Assembly (NCBI GenBank): GCA_963680875.1
Contig: OY804589.1
Coordinates: 23,703,462-23,767,461, forward strand
Direction of reading: 5' to 3'
Source of the DNA: Bathymodiolus brooksi
Taxonomy: Eukaryota > Mollusca > Bivalvia > Mytilida > Modiolidae
Length of the DNA stretch: 64,000 nucleotides
The translations under genes were made by a program, and so were the position numbers. Shown here piece by piece: positions 43,233 through 53,557 of this stretch. Position 1 is the stretch's first letter. Each line of letters begins with the position of its first letter. Under the pieces are notes generated by a model that was not told the origin of the DNA, ran no database searches, and was given only the letters and a program-made list of their open reading frames with translations.

Positions 43233-46028
43233 CATGTCAAACCTCGTTCCCTCGAACTCGGATGGGTGGAATACCATGGATGGCTCGAACTTATTTGAAA
43301 GTCCCGCCAATTTTCCATATATTTTTAAGCTAAAAAAAATCTTTCGCTCGAACACTGATACCTCGAACAGTCGAACTTAATAAATGGTCCCATCAATAAT
43401 AGAGAATCATAATAAAATCACGAGTTTTACCATATCAAACTCGAACATCGCAATTTAATTGACAGATGTACGTTGAATGTGCTTACATACAAATGTACAT
43501 ATATATATGATTAATCAATCTACTGGCTTGATAAATACACTTCAATATAAAATAGCGGGGTTATGCTACTTAAAATCATTTAATCCACGTCATCTCTTGT
43601 GACTTGTGTGTGTTACAATAAGATATCATCAATTATGAGTACTAGTGCCTATTGTCGAGTATGTTTTACTATTAAAGCGGAAAAAACATTTCCTGGTTTA
43701 TTGTTAAAAACAAGGAAGATTTACTAATATATTTGAGACTTAAATCACTTATTTTTCACAATTTTTTCACATTCACAGCTAAGTTGATAAAAAAAACATG
43801 CTAATATTCACATATGAATTTGTAAAGATGCGCTTCAACCTGGAAACGGAGAACCTCATATGCGCTTTCCCCCTCCTAGAAACCCGGACAACCACTATCA
43901 ATAGGACAGGCAAGCAAGAGAAGCGACTGATGAAAATGCCCCAAGGTCTAAAAAACAGAAACTTAATTTTTCAGAAATAAAATGTTTGTGGTATCAAGTC
44001 AAAACTTTTATTACTTAAATTTATACAGTTAATTACAACACATGATATATAGTATGTATTTTTATAGAGACAAAAACTGACAAATATGACATTTTAAATA
44101 TCCCAGATGGTTTTAGCTATGTTGCAAAAAATAGAAAAATATTTAAGCATAAATCTGGAGGTATTGTTGTTGTATATAAAAAATCTTATTAAATTTATTA
44201 ATATTAAATTTAAATTTAAGTGTTTAATAATGACCTTTTATTGGGATGTGTATACACCCTACCTGAAAACTCTCTATATTCGTCAAAAAATGCATTTTTA
44301 GATATTGAAAATGAATTAGTAAATTTTATAGAAAAAGACATGAAATGTGCACTTGTTGGAGATTTTAATGCTAAAACTGGTTTTTTTTGAAGATTTTTTC
44401 AGAACCAGATGAAACTTTTCTGAATGTTATGGATGTAAATGTAGAAGATGGCCTATTTAGATATCATATTGCTATGACTACCAAGTTTTACTTGATAATA
44501 ATATTTCCTTCAAAAGATATACTCAGTGTGAATGCAGACCAAATAATTTTGGACGAAAACTTTTAGAAATGTGTAAGTCTGCTTTGGCTATATTTGAAAA
44601 GTATTGTCATCATTGGAAATTGAAGGTTAACTTGCAAAAGACTAAAGTAATAATATTTTGTAAAAGAAAATAAAAAAAATCAACCTATTTTTAAGCTATG
44701 TGGAGAGAATTTACAAATTGAAGACTCTTATTCATATCTAGGTGTTATATTTAATTATAACGGCTCTTTTGTGAAGGCAAGAGCTAAATTGATGGATCAA
44801 GCTCGCAAAGCTTTATATTGTTTGTATAGAAAATTGAGAAATATATTGATTCCAATAGATTTACAATTTAAATTGTTTGATACACTTATGCTTCCAATAC
44901 TTACTTATGGCTCTGAAATATGGGGTTATGAGAACACTAAGCAACTAGAAAAACTTCATCTTCAGTTCTGTAGAAATATTTTAGGTGTTAGAACCACTAC
45001 TCCAAATTTTATGACATACGGAGAACTTGGTAGAACACCTATAGATATATTATGTATAAAATTAAGGATTGTAAATTTTTGGAATAGACTTATTTCAAAC
45101 AAGAAGAAACTTAGTTGTATTTTATATAAGATTATGTTTAATTTGAGTATTATTGATAATGTTCAATTTAAGTGGCTAAATTTTATCAAATCAATTTTTG
45201 AGAAAACTGGGCTTAATTATCTATGGAACCAACATTAGCCAGTTCATTCAGTGCAACTAAAATTTATTGTTAAGCAAAATCTGACTGATCAATATATTCA
45301 AAACTGGTTTAACCAAATTGAGAACTCTTCTAGGGGAGAATTTTATGGCATATTTAAAAATGAATTTAATTTAGATAAATACTTATTAAAATTATTACCA
45401 CATGAGAGAAACATGATAACAAAGCTTAGATGCAATAACATTAAGCTTCCAATAGAAACTGGAAGATGGCCGAATACTCCCAGAGAAGAACGTATTTGTC
45501 ATCTGTGTAATGTTGGTTTAGGTACTGAATTTCATTTTTATTTGAATGTACCTCTGCTGATGTACAAAGGCTTAGATGTAAATTTATTCCAATTTATTAT
45601 ACTAGATATGCAAACATGTACAAAACGAAAGGCCTGTTATCTTTGTGTAATGTTAAGGTTCTGAAAAAATTGTCTTATTTATATCTAAATTGCAAAATGT
45701 TTTGTAATTATATTCTGAGGCTGTATTATTTTAGGTTAGTTATATCCGTCATTATGTAAAATATTTTGTATAATATTCCTTTTGTTACACTTGTATATAT
45801 GTGTCCGAGTGAATAAAGAACTTGAACTTGAACTTAAATGATTAAATATTTTTTACGAGAAAGCCAGTTTTACTGTGCATCAGTTATCATATATAGGTAA
45901 TGAAACTGTCCCGGGTCAGAACAAGATTTTTTTCTGTCTAAAATTACGGGACCTCGGTGGCTCGAACTTCCGATAGCTCGAACATATTTTGACAGTACCT
46001 TCGAGTTCGAGCGAGCGAAGTTTTACTG
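43233..46028. mobile_element. pogo/Tigger-like element (third level)
   Basis: Ends CATGTCAAACCTCGTTCCCT and inverted CAGTAAAACTTCGCTCGCTC, each next to TA. Both ends carry repeated (G)CTCGAAC. The internal start (43370-43500) resembles 50880-50990 and 52930-53010. A 60-codon ORF at 43798-43980 has no domain. Non-autonomous. Confidence 0.65.
44095..45840 (+). pseudogene. LINE with endonuclease and RT remnants (innermost level)
   Basis: Endonuclease part (44100-44390): SYVAKNRKIFKHKSGGIVVV, LLGCVYT-type sequence and CALVGDFNAKTG, the GDFN motif of APE-type LINE endonucleases. Then a deletion removes most of the RT. From 44575: WKLKVNLQKTKVIIFCKRK, SYLGVIFNYNGSF, ILTYGSEIWGYE, and a second frame at 45251-45664 with LRCNNIKLPIETGRWPN and a C-x2-C-x-H-type ICHLCNVGLGTEFHF. 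Stops at 44671, 45236 and a frameshift near 45240. The 3' end is TTGAACTTGAACTTGAACTT, a short repeat typical of some LINE tails. Confidence 0.8.
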
Positions 46029-46375
46029 TATATATATGTTTAGGAGTCATAAGTTCAAAATGTAGTGCTTCAAAACTTTATTTTAAATACAGTTTCTGAT
46101 TGGTTTAATGATAAAGAATTGACCAATGGAAGTTTCCGGTACATATTTAAGAGGGAAACGATTACGGAAAGGGCCTAAATAATTTGGATTTGTACACATT
46201 TATACGTCTTAGAAATCTACAAGAATAATCAACATGTGAACAATTCACGATAAAAAAAAAAATTACATTTTTTTTTAAAATCGGTAAGAAAACATCTAAA
46301 ATCGGTAGGCGGTAGAAGACTTAAAAAATCGGTAGACTACCGCGTAAATCGGTAGAGTTGGCATGTATGTATTTG

Positions 46376-47250
46376 TATAGCTTTTTTTTTTTTATATATC
46401 ACAGACCATACATTGCTGCCATATTCTAGATGTGACCTTACTATGCTTTTGAATAATGTTAAAAACATTTCTTTATCCATGTAAATGAAACTTCTTTTAA
46501 TCATTCCAAGTCTTTGGTTTGCTTTTTTGTCTGTTGGTTGATATGTTGTTGAAATTTCAGCTTATCGTCAATTAATATTCCTAGATCGTTTTCCTCCGTT
46601 ACTTGATTAATTTCATTTTCTCCCATTTTATACTTCGTGTTGGTAGCGTGACCTAGGTGTACATGCTTGCATTTTGATTTGTTGAATTTTAGGAGCCACT
46701 TATCTGACCAAAGCACTAGGTTGTTTATATCATTCTGTAAACTATGTTGTTCTTCTTTCTTGTTTACTACTGCATACACTTTAGTGTCATCCGCGAATAA
46801 TTTTGCTATATTCTGAACTACATCAGGTAAATCATTGATGTAAGTTGTAAAAAGAATGGGACCTAGAACGCTTCCTTGAGGAATCCCACTTGTCACTGTT
46901 GTCCAGTCAGAGCCTGTACCATTTATAACAACTTTTTGTTTTCTGTTTGCCAGAAAGTCTCCTATCCACCCTAAAATATTTCCACATATGCCATAACTTT
47001 GTAGTTTATTGATGAGACGTTGGTGAGGTACAGTGTCGAAAGCTTTTTGGAAGTCTAAATATATAGCATCTATTGCGTTTCGATTGTCTAGTTGCTCTGT
47101 CCAATCATCTATTAACTCTATTAATTGCTCTACACAAGATCTACCTTTTCTAAAACCATGTTGATGAGTAGTAAATAGATTATGTCTCTCCATGTGGTTC
47201 AATATGCAATCTCTAATAAATTTTTTCATTGTCATTGTGTAGTATTATGT
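46376..47250 (-). pseudogene. CR1/L2-like LINE reverse transcriptase, 5' part (outer element)
   Basis: 244-codon frame from 47235: THQHGFRKGRSCVEQL, DAIYLDFQKAFDTVPH, TSGIPQGSVLGPILF and AKLFADDTKVYAV mark RT motifs up to the FADD catalytic box. A frameshift in an A run near 46520 is followed by RLGMIKRSF and RSHLEYGSNVWS. The 5' end (endonuclease and first RT motifs) is missing, so it is 5'-truncated. Resumes at 42926. Confidence 0.85.
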
Positions 47251-47400
47251 CGACTAATTTTATTCCCTTTCTTTTGTTCATGGTATTGTCTGTCGAATTG
47301 TCATTTATTATAATTTTTTCTGACTACGCGTTTCCATGGTAATTTTTATGGTATAATACACCTAAATTGCAACCAAGATGTTCAACTACAAACACGTTTT
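47251..47400. other. No recognised feature
   Basis: Short unique gap. Confidence 0.3.
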
Positions 47401-47602
47401 CAGGGACTGATCCAGGATTTTAAGCTAGGGGGGGGGGGGGGGGGGGCGCAATTAAAAAAAATTGCGCCGAGCGGAGAGAGACGCGAAAAATGTTGGGGTA
47501 TTTCGTGTGAAAAATCGTGATTTTACGCCAAAAAATAATATTTTTTCCAATTTTAGGGGGGGGGGGGGGGGGGCGTCGCCCCCCCTCCTGGATCCGCCCC
47601 TG
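47401..47602. mobile_element. 202-bp hAT-like MITE with two poly-G tracts
   Basis: Ends CAGGGACTGATCCAGGA and inverted CAGGGGCGGATCCAGGA. Two runs of about 18 G lie at 47429-47446 and 47556-47573. GTTTT flanks both sides. Overlapping open frames on both strands are shadows. Confidence 0.75.
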
Positions 47603-48205
47603 GTTTTGCAGTATTTCAACTTTGTGTTCAACCAATTTGATTTCATTGTATTTTTTGTCATAATTTATTCATAGCGAGCATCGAAAGATCCGAGCTAAAC
47701 AGCAACATGTGTGTATGGAGATGAATCAATACATTTTGTATATACGATCAATACCAACCGGAAATGGATTCAGCATAGAATGGACAATCGGAGTGAAGTA
47801 CAGGAAATAGCCTTTTAATTTGAATAAAAAATAACTATCCAGTTTAGAAATAACCCCCTAAAAAATTAGAAAGGAAACCGTACAGCTTCTTTACATGAAA
47901 CGATTAATTTATTTAAAAAATGGACAATCGTTAGACCTTCTTGTTTCGCCCCTAAAGAACGATCGGCCCTAAAAAAAAGTCGTCCCCGATATATCTCGGC
48001 CCTAAAAAAAAGTCGTCCCCAATATATCTCGGCCCAAAAAATCTCCTTTGCAATAGAATTAACTGGGTAGTCGAATTGAAGAACAAAGAAAAATAATCAA
48101 GAATAATGAAGAAAAGAACCCAAAACTACTATTTGTACATGTACATGTCTATGCGTAGATGCGATGCTCGCCTGTAGGCTGTGCCTAATCCATATTATTT
48201 TTCAG
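47603..48205. other. Unique sequence with a short tandem repeat
   Basis: 47962-48036 has two copies of CTCGGCCCTAAAAAAAAGTC-type sequence (period ~37). Otherwise nothing recognised. It would be intronic if the exon at 48206 is real. Confidence 0.4.
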
Positions 48206-48310
48206 AGAATCGAATATAGTCAACAAATTTCGCATACTCGAAGTCTCTCATTTGTTGAAGTTTGTGTGTTTCCGAACACAAATATCCCTGCTTCGAGTCC
48301 AACAATAAAG
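48206..48310 (+). CDS. Probable internal coding exon, gene unknown
   Basis: 105 bp between acceptor CATATTATTTTTCAG and donor ATAAAG|GTACGT, exactly 35 codons, phase 0 at both ends. Encodes RIEYSQQISHTRSLSFVEVC then VFPNTNIPASSPTIK. Both splice sites are strong and the composition is protein-like. The frame is open upstream only to 48164, which fits an internal exon. No family recognised. Confidence 0.5.
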
Positions 48311-48910
48311 GTACGTTGTATTGCGTTATCTAAAATAAAATGTTTGTGGTTATATGTAAAATTCTTAATATTTCGTAAAAATGGTGATAACGTTGACAAA
48401 CAGAATATGATTTTTATTGATTTATTCTGCACATATATCAAAAAATGAAATTGATGAATATCTGTTATAAAATTTTTCTAATGATTTTAAATGCGGACAA
48501 CCGGACGCTAACAATTTTTGATTTCCGGAAGCGTCATGACAGCACCGCCTGAATTTTTCGTCTGCTTTTCCGCTTTCTTGTCCTGTTACTTGACCAAGAC
48601 AAGCATTGTAACTATTTATTTCCTTCTGAATTATTGTGGTTTTTAATATTTAATGTTTTAATGTCGCTAAATGTTTTGCACAGAGCAGGTTGTTGTGAAT
48701 ACCTTATAAAACTTTAAAGCTGTTAATCTAGACCTACCCCCGCTTGGGCCTTGGCCTTGATGTTGATGCAACAGTGCTTGTCAGCAGCCTGAACTGGTCA
48801 TTGACTGACAAATGCAGAGGTTGACACCTAGTATTTGTACAAAATCTGTTATGCTGTGGTCTTGGGTTGAGTTTCTTGTCCATTCCAAACAACATTGCTA
48901 ATCCCAAGAT
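48311..48910. other. No recognised feature
   Basis: AT-rich sequence without ORF or repeat that I can define. Confidence 0.3.
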
Positions 48911-49415
48911 TTTTATCAGTCTCTACCCAGAGTTGTTGTCCTTACACTCTCTCCAATCTCTGTCAATGCCTATATGCCAAAATCTTGGCAAAATCGGTTT
49001 ATTAAAGGGTAACTTGATATAAACCGGTTATAATGACCCCATATATTGTAAAATATGTAAAGAATACCATATAACTAATATTTGAGAAGCTTCTTTGTTT
49101 ATTTTCAAACGAAGATAAGGGATTATTTTTTATACGGTGAACAGTTATACAGCGCATAAATTCCATGTAAACAAAAAAATATTGTTTGTTGTATTGCAAA
49201 CGAAACACTCTATTTTTAATCGTTTCACAGGAGTATTGGAACTGAATGCAAACCCACATGTAACGAAGGTCAATCCACCAATTTGACTGCTTCCTGTCTG
49301 GTCACATGATAATTTTACGATCACATGATCAGAGAACACAGGACTACTTTTTAGGCATTGACAGAGATTGGATAGAGTGTAAGGACCGACAACTCTGGGT
49401 AGAGATTGGATTTTT
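48911..49415. repeat. Inverted-repeat pair
   Basis: TCTCTACCCAGAGTTGTTGTCC ... is split over 48930-48975 and its inverse at 49345-49410 (GACAGAGATTGGATAGAGTG). ~60-bp arms about 90% complementary around ~370 bp of AT-rich sequence. Probably a decayed MITE. Confidence 0.6.
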
Positions 49416-49831
49416 ATGTCTTTCCACAGAGTCAGAGAGTTTATTTACCTCTCTCAATTCTCTGTCATTGGAAATCTTTAATAGATTACCCTTATTAAGA
49501 ACAGGTGCTACCTGGGATCTGAGTGATAATATGACAATTATGATAAGTAAGGCTACATTGTCATTGTAGTAAGTAGACATTAACTGTTCCAATATACACA
49601 AGGCTCTACAATACGACCAAAGCACTCTCATTTGCGAGTTATTTTTGTAAAATGAGAGTAAAAATTATGTATTGATAGCCAGATGGCAAGTTGATATTTC
49701 CGTAATATTTTCTTTCCTTCAACAATCGTACTTTTCAATTTAAATTCCTACTTTGATTATCCGGCCTTTTAAGCTGCACAATTCACTCCGACATAAAATT
49801 TTTAAATGACATACTTTTTAACGCTTGTAAG

Positions 49832-49993
49832 TGACCACGATGAGCAAGAAAGCAAATTAAGCCTTCTCACAAAATTTTACAATAAAAATAAACTGGTTGA
49901 ATCAACTGACCATGAAGCTGGCCTATCTGATGCAAGATTGACGGAAGTATCAAGACAAAATACTGATGAAGGTTCAGGTTCTAAAGTTGAAAA
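49832..49993 (+). CDS. Possible coding exon, gene unknown
   Basis: After CTTGTAAG, an open stretch with DHDEQESKLSLLTKFYNKNK and TDHEAGLSDARLTEVSRQN, rich in acidic and polar residues and unlike AT-driven noise. Possible donor GAAAA|GTGTAA at 49994. Its phases (2 and 2) do not join directly to 48206 or 52531. It is followed by an (ATT)n repeat at 49999-50025. May be a real exon or a relic. Confidence 0.3.
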
Positions 49994-50029
49994 GTGTAAA
50001 TTATTATTATTATTATTATTATTACAATT

Positions 50030-50255
50030 CTTCTATAGCGCTTAATCTAAAACAATATTACTCTAAGCACTTTATACAGTGCATAAAATACAATATACAT
50101 GTACAATAAAACATATATCAAGAATTGACACAATGAGATAAAAATTTCAAATTGAAAAACTAGTCCAAATCAAAAAATATATTTACAACATATAGAGTTC
50201 TAAAATACGTAGGAATTAAAAAAAAATAAAATAAAAGAAAAGGGAAAGAGAAATT
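50030..50255. other. No recognised feature
   Basis: AT-rich; CTTCTATAGCGCTTA after the (ATT)n tract resembles a common animal repeat. Confidence 0.3.
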
Positions 50256-50630
50256 GAACTTAGATATTTTTAAGAACAAAATATGATAGACTTTAGGATA
50301 AAGTTAAAAAAATTTACTGACACAATTTAGGCAAAAATATAGCTTTATCACAGAATAATGAACTTAGATATTATTACGAACAAAATATGATAGACTTTAG
50401 GTTAATGTTAAAAATGTATATTGTCACAATTTAGGCAAAACTTTAGCTCTATCACAGAATAATGAACATAAAACAGATGATACATGTACCTTGTCATAAA
50501 ACATACATGTAAGAAATTGAAAAAGACATTAACTCTTTTAATTATTTTATGTTGTGTGTTACAAGTTTTAATTATTTTATGTTGTGTGTTACAAGTTTTA
50601 ATTATTTTATGTTGTGTGTTACAAGTTTTA
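50256..50630. repeat. 104-bp and 30-bp tandem repeats
   Basis: Two copies of a 104-bp unit (GAACTTAGATAT...CACAGAATAAT; 50256-50465), then three perfect 30-bp units containing TTTTATGTTGTGTGTTACAA (50537-50630). Confidence 0.85.
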
Positions 50631-51093
50631 AATAATGATAAAGAAGACAACAACACAATACCAGTAGGAACACAGACCCACAAAAAGTGGGGTTGAGTTC
50701 AAGTTCAAGAGAGTAAGCATCTTCTCTCTCATTCAGGGCATTAATAATTATTATGTACAAATGCAGTTGAACTTCATTAGCTCGAATTCGGGTGGCTCGA
50801 ACACCATGGATCGCTTGAACTGTTTTTTTTAGTCCAGTCAATTTTACTGTTAATTCCTTGTCAAATAAACCCAAATTTCTCGAACAGTCAAACTATTTTT
50901 ATGGTTCGGTAATAATAAATCAGTAAAAATTACCTTTTCAAACTTAAAACTCAAATTCATCTGGAAATGTCAATCATTTAATTAGGCTTAATTACTATAT
51001 CCAGATAAAAGAAAAATACCTGTACTTATAACTGTTTACACAACAATTATAGGTTGTTACCTCTGGCATATTTTTAACCATTAATTACAAGGT

Positions 51094-51910
51094 CAGAGCT
51101 CCAGATAATTTTCAAGTCCAAAGGGTAATTACCCCCTACTTTTGAAAATGATGGGTATTTGCATATTTCCTTTGCACTGTTGTACTCTCTACTTCAGAAA
51201 CGATTGCTTACATGTACACTTTTAAAATTATGTTTGACACAAGTGTTATTCAATAAACGCAGGATGCAAGTGAAATGTATATCTCTGTTTAATTTGACAC
51301 GATTGTGTCATGTTTATTAATAAAATGTTGTAAATATTTTGTTTTTTGCTCGTCGACTTCAGCAGTTTTCACAGCCGTGTTGATAATGTCATCAATGATT
51401 CCTTTAACTATACTGTCACTAGACACAGATGAAACTGTCAGGAACTTAAGTATAGAATTTTCCGTAGCGCTCTTGCGCTTAGTAGCGCGCTTATTCATGT
51501 TCTTGCTCATTTTCAACGAACAACGTGTTCCCAAATTTACTTTCGTTTTAGTTCTTACTTATTACGTAAACCGCATTTATTTGTAATATTGACCGCGATT
51601 GGATGATTTATCATAAACATCCAATCAGATCTCTTTTGACATCAATGCTTAGAAAGGCAAGCATTCGGTACCCCTCGGATGTATGCGCTCTCTCCTTCGA
51701 AAAATATAAAGGGAAGTAATTACGGGGAATTTCTCAAAGACAAAAATGTATTGTTATGTACACAACTGTACAAGTACGCTCCAAATTTGGAAAGTTTGCT
51801 TACACAGCACTATGTATGCATAATGTGTACACTCTAATCTGATAATACATGCGTTTTTACTCGTTTTCATAGCGTAAAAAACGCAAATACGCAGCTTATC
51901 TGGAGCTCTG
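51094..51910. mobile_element. 817-bp TIR element with small ORF
   Basis: Ends CAGAGCTCCAGATAA at both sides, with CAAGGT flanking left (51088-51093) and right (51911-51916), a 6-bp duplication. The host is the 50766 element; the paralog at 53100 lacks it. Contains a short ORF on the minus strand. Confidence 0.75.
51289..51534 (-). CDS. Short ORF in TIR element, possible transposase N-terminus
   Basis: 81 codons (or 73 from the second Met). MSKNMNKRATKRKSATENSI is lysine/arginine-rich, followed by a helical segment (IVKGIIDDIINTAVKTAEVD). Complete with a stop. Sits inside the 817-bp TIR element, so it may be the start of a lost transposase. No family recognised. Confidence 0.35.
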   Translation of the reverse strand: MGTRCSLKMSKNMNKRATKRKSATENSILKFLTVSSVSSDSIVKGIIDDIINTAVKTAEVDEQKTKYLQHFINKHDTIVSN

Positions 51911-52234
51911 CAAGGTAGTAATAAAGAAAGATTGCTGTACCAATAATGCAAGCTGAGACAACACTCAACAATAATTGAAACAATTAGAAGATCAAATGTT
52001 TACAACGTTAACTGTGATAAAGTTTTTTTTAAACAATATTTATTATTTAATATTGTTATTACATGAATAAACATTATTGAGAGTGTTTTTTACTTTAATT
52101 TGTATAGTTGAGAGCAGGAAACGAATAATATCAAACTGTGATCTCAAGGTTCATCTAAATACCAAAAAATAGAAATGTTCCAGTAGTGAAATTCAAATAC
52201 AAATAAAAAAAATAAAATATTTTTGTCACTTTGT

Positions 52235-52341
52235 CCACAGGGGCTAGGTGCGTCCGAAAAAAAAAAAAAAAATAAAATACTATATAGTAGTATTATATAG
52301 TAGTTTTTTTTTTTTTTTTCGGACGCACCTAGCCCCTGTGG
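52235..52341. mobile_element. 107-bp MITE ending CCACAGG
   Basis: Near-perfect palindrome: CCACAGGGGCTAGGTGCGTC then CGA(n) and complement. Target duplication CTTTGT (52229-52234, 52342-52347). Shares CCACAGG ends and a 6-bp duplication with the 2.4-kb foldback at 13689. Confidence 0.9.
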
Positions 52342-52530
52342 CTTTGTCGACATGATTTTGTGTCATGCTTTGTCAAGGTAGTGTTGTCAATGCTCATTCG
52401 TACCAAAGCTAGTCGACTTCTGATCTTCCGTTGGAATTATTCAGCTTTTACTTATTATTCCTACTGTGAATCGTAATGTTTTAACATAAATAAGTAATCA
52501 ATTATTCACTTCTTCAACCTTCGTTCATAG
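52342..52530. other. Unique sequence upstream of exon candidate
   Basis: Ends in a good pyrimidine tract CACTTCTTCAACCTTCGTTC before ATAG. Nothing else recognised. Confidence 0.3.
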
Positions 52531-52686
52531 CACATTTATCCTCTGAAGAAAATGAAAGCGTTAGATAAAAACTGGAAGGAATTGAAATATCATAAATGGG
52601 ACGAGGATTTGAGGCCGAAAGAAAAATTAGCCATTGACTCAATTCTTTGCCACAGCAGCACTTTTTCAAACACCAATAGGCAATAG
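52531..52686 (+). CDS. Probable terminal coding exon, gene unknown
   Basis: Acceptor TTCTTCAACCTTCGTTCATAG, then 51 codons in phase 0 to TAG at 52684-52686: HIYPLKKMKALDKNWKELKY, HKWDEDLRPKEKLAIDSIL and CHSSTFSNTNRQ. Strongly charged, protein-like, and the only open frame of the three. A weak donor (AATA|GTAACC) overlaps the stop, so it could also be internal. Phase fits a direct join to the exon at 48206, 4.2 kb upstream on the same strand. Product unknown. Confidence 0.45.
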   Translation, partial: HIYPLKKMKALDKNWKELKYHKWDEDLRPKEKLAIDSILCHSSTFSNTNRQ

Positions 52687-52706
52687 TAACCAAGTTCAAA
52701 CACTAT

Positions 52707-52802
52707 AGGATTAAAGGCTTCTTTTCAGGAGTTTATTCAGTTTGTGAGTGCATCAGCACCATTTACACATGCATGAACTCCTGAAAAGAACCGTTTAATC
52801 CT
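52707..52802. mobile_element. 96-bp hairpin MITE
   Basis: AGGATTAAAGGCTTCTTTTC AGGAGTTT is matched by AACTCCTGAAAAGAACCGTT TAATCCT; ~28-bp arms and ~40-bp loop. Confidence 0.7.
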
Positions 52803-52839
52803 TCTAAATCTTTTCCCTATTTTAATTACCGTATAACAG

Positions 52840-52905
52840 GTAATTTCTGCGGCTATTTATTTTCTGCGGTCAACTCCAGACCGCAGAAATTAAAATCGCA
52901 GAATA
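52840..52905. repeat. Small hairpin
   Basis: TTTCTGCGGTC ... GACCGCAGAAA with a nearby second TTTCTGCGGC; possibly a mariner-type MITE remnant (compare 56488). Confidence 0.45.
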
Positions 52906-52924
52906 TTGTGTAAAATGAATGTTT

Positions 52925-53340
52925 AATGTCCTGTAAAAGTGTAATAATAAATCAGTACAAATTACATTTTCATACTCTAACTCTGAAATTGTCAAATATT
53001 TAATTAGACCTAATTACTACCGGTATATCCAGTTAAAAGAAAAAAAATGGTACTATTTAAATGTTTACAAAACAATTAAAAGTTATTTAGTTGTGGCATG
53101 ATGATTTTTAACTGTTAAATACAATTAATATAGATCTAGAAATATTATTGTACCAAGTTGACACAGACAATAATTGAAACAATCATATGATTAAATGTTT
53201 ACAATCATTCATAATATAGTTTATTAAAGCAATGTTTAAAATTGTTATTACATGAATTAACATTAGTGTTTTTTTAATTGTTATAGTAGCTGTGATTTAA
53301 TAATATCAAACTGTATGATCTCGGGATTCATCTAAAAAAA
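52925..53340. repeat. Diverged copy of the 50766 element interior
   Basis: Runs parallel to 50890-51090 joined to 51920-52160, for example AATAATAAATCAGTA, CAATAATTGAAACAAT, TTGTTATTACATGAAT and AATATCAAACTGT. Serves as the empty site for the 817-bp insertion. Confidence 0.65.
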
Positions 53341-53457
53341 AATAATATATTACACTTTACGTTTTTATTTTCCCTATTTGTCTTTGTTAGCGCAGCCGGT
53401 CACTATTTTCGTATATGGACCGGCCAGGTACCTGCATTATTTTAGATAAAAAGTATA

Positions 53458-53557
53458 ATATAGCAAATAGTTCATGTCACTTTGGGTCATATGGCAGTAT
53501 ATGGACCGGTCCATATACTGCCATATGACCCTCAGTGCCATGAACTATTTGCTATAT
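53458..53557. repeat. 100-bp palindrome without loop
   Basis: Symmetric about GGACCGGTCC (centre 53507/53508): ATATAGCAAATAGTTCATG at the left and its complement at the right, with few mismatches. Nearby 53411 has another TATATGGACCGG. Could form a cruciform; probably a MITE. Confidence 0.85.

Larger units (their letters stand above)
42927..46369. mobile_element. TIR element CATACATGCC with 6-bp duplication (second level)
   Basis: Ends CATACATGCCAACCCTC (left) and inverted CATACATGCCAACTCTACCG (right). Flanked by TATTTG on both sides (42921-42926, 46370-46375). Removing it plus one TATTTG restores the LINE frame across KAIQ/IENVQRR. Own sequence totals ~650 bp (42927-43232 and 46029-46369); the rest is later insertion. 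No transposase. Confidence 0.85.
50766..52160. mobile_element. pogo/Tigger-like element, interrupted
   Basis: Left end near 50766 reads CAGTTGAACTTCATTAGCTC with GCTCGAAC repeats. The interior (50890-51090 and 51920-52160) aligns in order with 52925-53340, and its start with 43370-43500. Interrupted by the 817-bp element at 51094. The right end is not clear. Confidence 0.5.
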
